Assembly: GCA_022264855.1 (NCBI GenBank)
Contig: JABYQU010000042.1
Span: 1 to 64,000, forward strand
DNA: 64,000 nucleotides
Source: Lenzites betulinus
Lineage: Eukaryota; Basidiomycota; Agaricomycetes; Polyporales; Polyporaceae
Reading direction: 5' to 3'
A program made the position numbers and the translations under genes. The notes below the pieces were generated by a model, which had not been told where the DNA came from, searched no databases, and saw only the letters and a program-made list of their open reading frames with translations. This document shows positions 55,939 to 64,000 of this stretch, in pieces (position 1 is the first letter of the stretch; each line of letters starts with the position of its first letter).

Positions 55939-57128
55939 GGTCGTCCAGATGGGAGCAAGGAGGCGGGGAAAAGGTGGCTCACCGCAGAGGATGAGGTGTA
56001 CTTATCTGTGTTCATAAGTGAAACACGGGAGACAAGCGCAGCGCCGCAGGACCCTGACAGCCGCCAAACCTCTGCAGCGTGGCCGCCAATAGCCAATTGC
56101 CATTGAATTGGATGGGCGGGCAATGCAAGCTCCGTCGTTGACGTTAATCCTCGACGGGAAGACACTGATGCCCGGTCGGCAGCCAACTCTAGCGAGTAGA
56201 TGGGTTGTCTTCCTCACGTACACAGGGCGATGTTGAGCTAAAGTCCGAATGAGTGCCATAAGATGAACACGCACTTCAGAAGAGCGCCTCGGAATTCCCA
56301 GATATCCCCATATGTCGCGACCTCCGGATCCGGAGTACTTGGTCCGCGGCGCGCGCTGCCGGGCACCAATAAGTAATCCACTCGCAGTCATTGTCGGCCC
56401 TCGGAAGCTGTAGTGTAACAAGTTAATGGCAATTAACGCAGACCTGGCGACGGCCAAGAAAATCTCGGACTGTTCACGTCAAAATGAACGGGCTTGTCAC
56501 GGTCATTGGCAAGCTTGGCTGCAGCCTGCCGTAGATAAACGGGGAGAGCCGCGCCACATAAGCACCAGTACACACAGCTTCGGGACGTACGTGTTCGATG
56601 CAGTCAAATGACGTCAAATAGCCCATTCGTTGCTCGCTCACTCACACGCTGCAGCGCGCGATACTGTGCATAGAGTCAGACACAAAGTCCCGGAGGGCAG
56701 TGCGCGGGTAGGCTCCTAGGCCTAAACCAGCCTCACGCACGGAGAAGCACAATCGTTATGTGCCGGGCTCGACGGGGTCTAACTTACTAAACTTGAATGC
56801 ACCCTTCACGCCCGCGCGACCACCGGCGCAAGCTCGGGCGGGTGTTTCGAATCTTGCTGTATCATATCCGGCCTACGAGCTCGAGGGGCACGCGCGCGGA
56901 TGACGGAGGTGGCGTTGCTTGCGGTACGCCGCCCGGGATATCTTCTGCCGTCTAGTCTAATAGATAGGTAGCCTCAGTCAACTGCATTGTGGTGGGAGAG
57001 CTAGCGCCTTGGTCGTCTACAACGGACCTTCAGTGAAGATCATCGACGGAAATGGCCAAGAAAGATGTAGGCGGCAAACTCGCTTCAACTTGAACTTGTC
57101 GTGTTCGGCGCTTATATTTTGACGTTGA
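55939..57128. other. P450-2 copy B upstream region, no recognisable gene
   Basis: Identical, as far as I can read, to 42424-43613. Confidence 0.5.
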
Positions 57129-57154
57129 GAAGCACGGCCACGTGACCGTGCTTC
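57129..57154. repeat. 26-bp near-perfect palindrome centred on CACGTG (copy B)
   Basis: Same sequence as at 43614-43639. Confidence 0.75.
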
Positions 57155-57186
57155 CTCGTCGTAGCGCGTCCGCGTCTGTCCGCACC

Positions 57187-57222
57187 TTTTTTTTTTCTTT
57201 TTTTGCTTGTCTTTTTTTTTTT
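57187..57222. repeat. Poly-T tract (copy B)
   Basis: T10-C-T7-GCTTGTC-T11, one T longer than copy A. Confidence 0.6.
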
Positions 57223-60200
57223 GGTGGAGAGCCTTTCTCTGAAAAACCCTGTGAGTCCGTTAGAACATGTGGTAGGTTTTTCTAGCGCGCTATCCTATGG
57301 GAACAGATAACCTCCGGTGGTAGTCCGCTGCGTGTAGCCGGGTTCTAGTGCTTGCAGGAAGGTGTTCATGCCGCCACATTTCTCGCTAGGAGGTCGTCTG
57401 CTAACAGCACCCATCACAGGCGGTTTCTACCTAGGTCATGGTACGATTTCAACCACATCACATCATCAATGGCTGCATTTCGGGACGCGAGGTCAAGCAG
57501 ACCGAGGCCACCCTGTCGCGTCCGCGTCCTCTACCGATTACGAGGAGTTAGCTGCTCGAGTTCTTTTCGTCTCTCTCCGTACAGAAGAATCTCTTGCGCG
57601 CTGAAGCTGACGTAGGTCAGGACGCACCGCTACACGTCAAGCCTATTTACAGGCATTCCATCGCTCATGGGCGAGCATCGCGGGACGTCTAAGCTGAGAC
57701 GAGACGCGTTTCTAGATCGCGTCAATTTACTGAGCGGCGGGTGTGCATACGCCCGGGGCGCACGTTCCTGTGGACTCACAAGCAAACGAGGTCAGATTAT
57801 ATATCACGCGTGCGCCGAAGACCCGAACGGATGTCTTCCAAATGGCTTCACTCCTTACTCACTTCCACTTTACCAGCTTGCCGCGAAGCTCGTCTTCGCG
57901 CACAAGCGGGTCGAGATCGATTGTGCGCTGCTGCCGGCCAAATTCACGGCTTCGCGACTTGCTTTCGGCGCGTTCTACGCGACGCGACGTCGTACGCAGC
58001 AGCGCCTGGAACGCGCAGGGTGCGATTGGAGCGGGACGCAGGGCGGGATCTGCGGCGCGGGCCGATCGTGTTTCGACGACGCTGCACTTGCGATCACTGC
58101 AGATCTATCAGCGCCGCCCCGGGCTTCGACGTCGACCTTGAACTCACAGCTGTGCCATCGACTCCTCCGAGTGCGCCCGTGTGATTCCAGATCCATGTCG
58201 GACGTTGAGCGCTGTCATACAGTCATTCCATGGGTCCATGAGGGTGTTCGAGTTCGACGTACCGCGAGGATGCTTCAGAACTTTACTTTTGGGCGTGCTT
58301 CGTACGCGTCATCGTCTGCGGTAGTTCGTCATACTTATCTCATGGGGCTGTAGTTGGCGCGGCCGACTTAGGGGGCTAGCAATGGACCTACGGATGTGGG
58401 GGAGTGAGAGTAAGAGCAATGATTGATTATGGGCCCCAGGAAATCCTCCGGAAACCCCCGGCCGTCAAGCTTCTCCTCTGAACTCCTCTGAAAGCCAAAA
58501 CAAAGTTCCAGGACCGAGTTTCCTCCAATACCGATACTGTCACCAGCTGCACAGTAAAACCCACACGGCCGGAACCACGGCCTCCTTAGAACGTACCATG
58601 CATGCATCGACATATGTCGTAACGCGCCCATCGTACCGTACCGCCCTCGCCGACCCAGGTCCCAGCCACCGCCCGGGTCCACGGCACCCCCGCCCCCGCG
58701 CCCGGCATGCCGACAGCGCCGTGCGGATCCCTTGCAGAAGCTTCCCGCATACAGCAGGTCTGCGGTCTGCGAAGTCCGTTTGCGGCGCGAAGACCGACCC
58801 CCTCCTCCCGCCTCCGTTCTCGGCGCTTGAGCGCTTGAGCCTCCAGCGGCTCTGAATTCGTCCTCGCGGGGTTCTCCCTCGCCCTCGCGTCGATCCCTCC
58901 TGCGACGTCCTTCGACTTCGCGTTCTCGGGGCGATTTATCGACCGCTCCCGCGCGGGCGAGTGCGCCTGGCCACGCAGTCTCCAGCGCCCGTCCAGAGAC
59001 CCTGAGCTGGGGGTTCTGGAAGAACACAACGCAGCTGCAGAAGACGTCGAAAATTTGAATGAGAAGAGCAAGCGCCCGCTCGAGCTTAATTAAATACCAG
59101 GTACTCGATCCCATCCTTGCTCTCTCCCTCGCCCATGCTGCCGCCTGCGCCTGCGCCCGCTGCCTCCGACGTCGACGCCCTCCGCACGCTGCCCGCCCTT
59201 GCGCTGCATCGCCCGTGATGATAGTCACAGGCTATATTCTGGCTCGAGTACGTACACACTACAACGATCTAACCTCGCGAGGCCAAGTACTCGTCACAGC
59301 CACCTGCTCGCTAAAGCCGCGCAAGCCGCGCAAGCCGCGCAAGCCGCGCAAGCCGTCCCCCCCTTGCTTCGCCTTCCTCGTCTCCTCGCAGACGACCCCA
59401 CTCGCCATGCCGCCATCGACGCGAGCCAAGCTCCCTTGAGCGCACTCACCTGCCTGCTAGTCGTCCGCCGCGACCCCGCTTGCTCGCTCGCCGCGCCGTC
59501 GTCGACAACCGCCGCGGCCTCACCTGCTGCACAACACATCAGGTACGTCCTTCTTCGCAGACCTCGTATCTACGCACCGTACGCACCGCAATCAATCGCT
59601 TCCAGTCGAACGTCAGACCGGCGATGCGCCCTTGCCATGCGACCAGGTGCGTGCCGCGTGCCAGTGCGTGCCAGAGGACGTGTGCGAGGGCCACAGCGGA
59701 CTAGAGTCGAAAGCGGGGAGGGGATGGCCCCATCTTGCACCCCAGCGCACCTGCTTATAAACCATTCCCTCGGGTGGCCGCCCGCGCCACATCTCAGACA
59801 TGCGAGTGCGACGAACGCGCACGGGCCAGCCGCGGAATCCCGCTGTGCCCCGTGATGGACCCTCACCGCCGGTGAACTGGGTTCGAGGACAACGCCGAGG
59901 CTGGCGCGTCTGCCGATATTGCGGCGAAACATCCTCTGCGGCCGCCGTCCTGCACCCCTCGTTGCCACAACAGCAGCATGCGGGCGCCGTCACGCAGAGC
60001 ACGGCGGAGCATATGCTCGTCCTCCGAACGAATGGGTGACGGCCTCGCGCAGCACGCCAACGCTAGCCGCAAGGAGGTACGGCGCGCGGGCAAACGGCCG
60101 ACAGTGAAACATGCACCCACACTCGCATTTGACATCGGACAGACCCTTTTGCCAGGTGGAACGGGGAGTGCCGTTTTCGGCGACGTGGTACGACTTTGCA

Positions 60201-61157
60201 TGTGAGCAACGCAACAGCACAGGCAACGTCGGGGCCCGCCTACCGACGCCCGACGCCCGACGCTGTCCTCGCCGTGAGAGATGCGCTACCCGTGCGCGAG
60301 TGGACATTCTACGGGGGCGCCGTGCGCTCGCATGGGGGACATGTAATCAAATCCGCAGACTGTGCCCTCGGGCAGCGACGTCTCTCTTTCGTTGTGCGCG
60401 TGTCCTTTGAGAATGGCCGATGCTAATCAAGTGAGTGTGCAGAGTGCCCGGTGCGGCGACGGCTAGCAGGCCCACCCGTCACCCCTTCTCCAGCATCGTT
60501 TCTCGCCCGCAAGCGCACCGTCGATGTACACGTCTCCATGGGCCAATACAGTACTTTGCACGAGCGCATGAACCGACTGCGCGCCATGCGCGACGGCGCA
60601 CTCGATCCCCAACGTCCGCGATCTGCAGCAACCTCGGACGGTGCTCGTGGACGCTCGCCCGGCGGGCTCGACCCCTCTTCGACGTCTTCCCAATCGATGG
60701 CACACTCGGACTCGACGGCAGCTCGCCCCGAACGCGCGCAAGCTCGCGCTGCCCCGGCCTGTCCCCTGCTGCTCCGACAAAGCATCGCCTGGGTGCCTAG
60801 ACAGAACACCCCACCCCTCGCTGGCCGCACGTCTGGACGCCGCGAGACTGCGTAGGTCTCTTTATACACACAAGGGGTACGCACATGCGCGACGCGCGCC
60901 CGATCCGAACCACACTCACTTCGCCAGCGCAGGTTTGCATGAACTTGTCAATGCCCACCGGTGATCGCCCGCCCCGCGTCCCCCAGGGCGTGCGTGCCCG
61001 CGCAAACTCGCGCGTCAGCTCGTACGAGTAGATCAGCCAACCCGGAGCGATTCGCGTGCACGCAGCACAAGTTGTGCGCCCTGCGCGAGGCTGAGTGCTC
61101 ATGCACAACCCGGGACAAACGCGAACGCGCGTCCCGCGCCGCCCTCGCCCCCGACGG
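57223..61157. other. Duplicated stretch without recognisable gene (copy B)
   Basis: Counterpart of 43707-47639, including the (CCGCGCAAG)4 repeat at 59317-59352 and the two G-run differences near 60317 and 60339. Confidence 0.4.
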
Positions 61158-63270
61158 CAGCGACACTCCGTGAGCCTCTTGGCCCAGTAGTAACGTACGC
61201 GCGTGCGCAATTTCAGCCCGACGCAACGACATCTGAAATCAGCAAGTCCGTGCAACTTCCTTCCCTGCCTGCACGGAGAAATCGGCACGTCGCGCACCGG
61301 CCCCGCTCCCGGGCTCCGCGCAACCTCGTATGTGCTCTCGCGTGAACATACACACTGCGCTCACGCAGTTTCGCGACGATCCGCGCAGTTCTCAAACCCG
61401 CCCACTTCGCGCGATTTCGCTCGTTTACGCAGATGTGCAGACAGATTCGCGCATGCCGTGGCGCCCGCGCGTGCGCTCCGAGCGCAAACTGGTACGTCGC
61501 CTCCTCCATACATACGCATCGTGCTCACCGAGTTTCGCAGCGATCCGAACAGTTCTCAAAACCGTCCATTTCGCTCGATTTCATCGGATTTCTAGGATGT
61601 ACACAAAGACTCGCTCGCCCCATGGCGCCCACGCAACCACTCCTCGCGCAACTTCGTACGTCGTTTTGTGTATGTACACGCTCCATGCTCACCGAGTTTC
61701 GCAGCAGGCCGAGCAGTTCTCAAAATCGACAATGGCGCTCAAATTCATGCAACTTTGGGAATGTGCGACTTTAATCGCGCGCCCCGGGACGCCTGCTCAC
61801 CCAGTCCCCGCGCAACTTCGTACGTCATCTCGCACTTACTAACGCAATGTGCTCACCGAGTTTCACAGCAGTACGAGCCAATCTCAAATTCGACGACTTT
61901 ACGCGATTTCATTCCATTTCCAGGGATGTACACAAAGACTCGCTCGCCCCGTGGCGACCGCGCGTGCGGCCCTCGCGCAACTTGGTACGTAGTCTCGTGT
62001 ACTCACACGCGTTGTGCTCACGCAGTTTCGCGGCGATCTGAGCAGAACTCAAAATCGCCCATGATGCTCAATTCCTTTGGATTTCGGGGATTCGCGAATG
62101 CAATCGCTCACCCCGTGATGCCCGTTCGTCCATTCCCCGCGCAAATTCGTACGTCGCTTCTTCCATACATACGCGTCATGCTCACCAAATTTAGCGATGA
62201 TACGAACAGTTCTCAAAACTGTCAATTTCACTCGCTTTCATTGGCTTTCATTGGATTTCCAGGGATGTACAGATACATTCGCTCGCCCCATGGCGACCGT
62301 GCATTCGCTCCTCGCGCAAATCGGTATGTCGGTTCGTCTGTGCACACGCGTCGTGCTCACGCAGTTTCGCAGCGATACGTGTAGTTCTCAAATTCGACAA
62401 TCACGCTCGAGTTCACTCAATTCCCGGGAATGTGCGAATATAATCGCTCGCCCGGGACGCCCGTTCGTCCAATCTCCGCGCAACTTGTACGTGGCTTCTC
62501 CATACATATGCGACATGCTCACCGAGTTTCACGGTGATGTGCGCAGAACTCAAAATTCGTCGATTTCTAGCTTAACTTTGAGTGAGTGCACAGGAAATCG
62601 CCCGCCGCGCGGCCCCCGTTCGTCCGATCTCCGCACAACTTGGTACGTCGTTTCGTCTCCACAACGCGTCGTGCTCACGAAATCTCGCGGCGATACGCGC
62701 AGAATTCAAAACCGACCCTTTTGCTCGCGATCTCATCGGTGCCGAACGGGAATATGCTCGTCCCGCGCCGCCGTGCATGCGATCTTCCGCAGACTGGTAC
62801 GTCGCTCCATATCTATAAGCGTCACATGCTCACGAGGTTTCAGGGAAATATCAGGGAATCAAGCGACCGGCCCTGCTCAACTTCTCACCGGCACGGGAAG
62901 AGCATCGGCCCGTATTTCATCGCTCGCCTGTCTCCGCATGCGCAACTTGGCACGCCGCATCGTATACATTGTCCGTACGTCCTCCAGAATACCAGGGCGA
63001 CGCGCGCAAATCGCAAACCGCGGCAGCCGTGCCCGATGGCATGACATGACCTGGGAAGATGTTCACCTGCCTGCAACGCTGCGGCGTCGCGGGTCCGCAC
63101 AAATCTGTACGTTGTCTCACACGTATAGACGGCGCGCGCTCACCAAGTTTCAGCCCGACCGCGCCGAAACGAGCTCGCAGATGTGTGCTAGCCCATGCGG
63201 CCATCCGGAGGATCGCCTATTCCGTCACGCCGCCGCCGCCCCTTGTCGCCCCGCGGATACTTCGAGTGCG
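61158..63270. repeat. Tandem array of diverged ~160-bp repeats (copy B)
   Basis: Counterpart of 47640-49770; unit-to-unit correspondence is one to one. From about 62450 single-base deletions accumulate, so unit lengths there are unreliable. Confidence 0.8.
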
Positions 63271-64000
63271 CGCCGCGCTAGCTCGTCTTGCCGACATCAG
63301 TGCGAATCGGGCGGAAACTAATGTACCATTTGCAGCGACCCGCGGGGCACATCCATGGCCGACGTGTATTGTCCCCGGCCAAGCTCGAAAAACATATTCT
63401 GGAGGTGTCCCGCGCTGCCCTCGCAGCATACAATTCGCGCTGAGCCAATACAGACTACGGGCAAGATCGCGGCCGGTACCACAGAAGAGCGACCTCCGCC
63501 TGGCCCGAGCTTTCCCTGATCCCCACTGGCAGATGCACGCCGCAGCCCTTCTGCGGGTCTCCACAGTTCTAGTAAAGGCATGCGTACCTGGGCGCATGCA
63601 TCTGACGCCATTTCAAAATGTGGCAGGAACCTGGTGCCATCATTAAAGTCAGTCCAACATGTCGGTGGCCATCCACCCTCTGCGCTGCGCCGCGCGCGCC
63701 TTGAATCAAATTACACAGTCCGACACGAGCGTGCATGCACTCCATGTATCTACGCAGCGCCGCCGTGCAAAGTAGCGAGAGACCGGCAGAGCTTGCCGTC
63801 CGACTCGGACGTCTTTTCGCGAATAGTAAGTGTCCAGGCGTGCTGCTCGGCGCCCCGCGGCGCGCATCGTCAGAGCACCCTCGCCTCATGATAGATTAGG
63901 GCGTCGCTGTTTAGGCCACCCTCTGCATGTGCGGCACCGCCTTCTGAGACTTACGGCGGTGTCCGCGTGGACTCGCAAGCTTGGTCTGCCTGATGCTTCC
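62450..64000. other. Probable low-accuracy sequence at the right edge
   Basis: Against copy A this stretch is a net 42 bases shorter, through many scattered single-base losses (for example CGCCCGGGACG for CGCCCCGGGACG and CTTGTACG for CTTGGTACG), with very few substitutions. The change in error density is abrupt at about 62450. Open frames here are not trustworthy. Confidence 0.8.

Larger units (their letters stand above)
53853..64000. repeat. Direct large duplication, copy B (continues past the window)
   Basis: Mirror of 40338-50524 at offset 13,515, rising to 13,518 after three homopolymer insertions, then falling to 13,476 across the last 1.55 kb. If the joint at 53852/53853 is a simple tandem junction, the unit is 40338-53852 (13,515 bp). 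Confidence 0.95.

Overview
The window is nuclear DNA of a filamentous basidiomycete, most likely an Agaricomycete close to the Polyporales. The evidence is many short GT-AG introns (mostly 49-90 bp, often with CTGAC or CTAAC branch motifs), micro-exons, GC-rich compact genes, an intron-rich histone H4 gene, F-box/LRR and cytochrome P450 paralogues, and basidiomycete-type tnp2 and Tc1/mariner elements. The order is an inference; no ribosomal or mitochondrial marker is present. Gene models below were built by hand from splice signals and reading-frame continuity.

Layout. 0-4 kb is a graveyard: the 3' part of a probable LTR retrotransposon inside an F-box gene, then a decayed partial copy of a tyrosyl-tRNA synthetase gene. 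5.8-6.6 kb carries a TFIIIC small-subunit gene. About 6.7-13 kb is a CACTA/EnSpm-like transposon with an intact tnp2 transposase and a divergent coiled-coil companion gene. 14-22.2 kb holds an intact F-box/LRR gene, histone H4, an MRM2-type mitochondrial rRNA methyltransferase and an intact P450. 22.3-25.5 kb is a second F-box/LRR gene split by a 1,266-bp Tc1/mariner-like insertion. 26.6-39.3 kb is ordinary gene space: aspartic protease, questin-oxidase-like enzyme, another F-box gene, a CAJ1/DJP1-like J-protein, and tyrosyl-tRNA synthetase.

40.3-64 kb is dominated by a direct duplication of at least 10.2 kb (offset 13,515 bp). Each copy has a P450 gene, a long stretch without a recognisable gene, and an array of about 160-bp repeats. 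Between the copies lie one hypothetical gene, a GC-rich repeat tract and a minisatellite. The last 1.55 kb of the second copy has dense single-base deletions and looks like unpolished sequence.

The main structural theme is repeated duplication and decay of a small block, tyrosyl-tRNA synthetase / F-box / P450. Its pieces occur near 1.4-3.8 kb, 20-25.5 kb and 37.6-42.4 kb, the last in inverted orientation. The housekeeping genes (H4, TFIIIC, MRM2, TyrRS, J-protein) are single and intact; the accessory genes (F-box, P450) are the ones being copied, broken and invaded by transposons.
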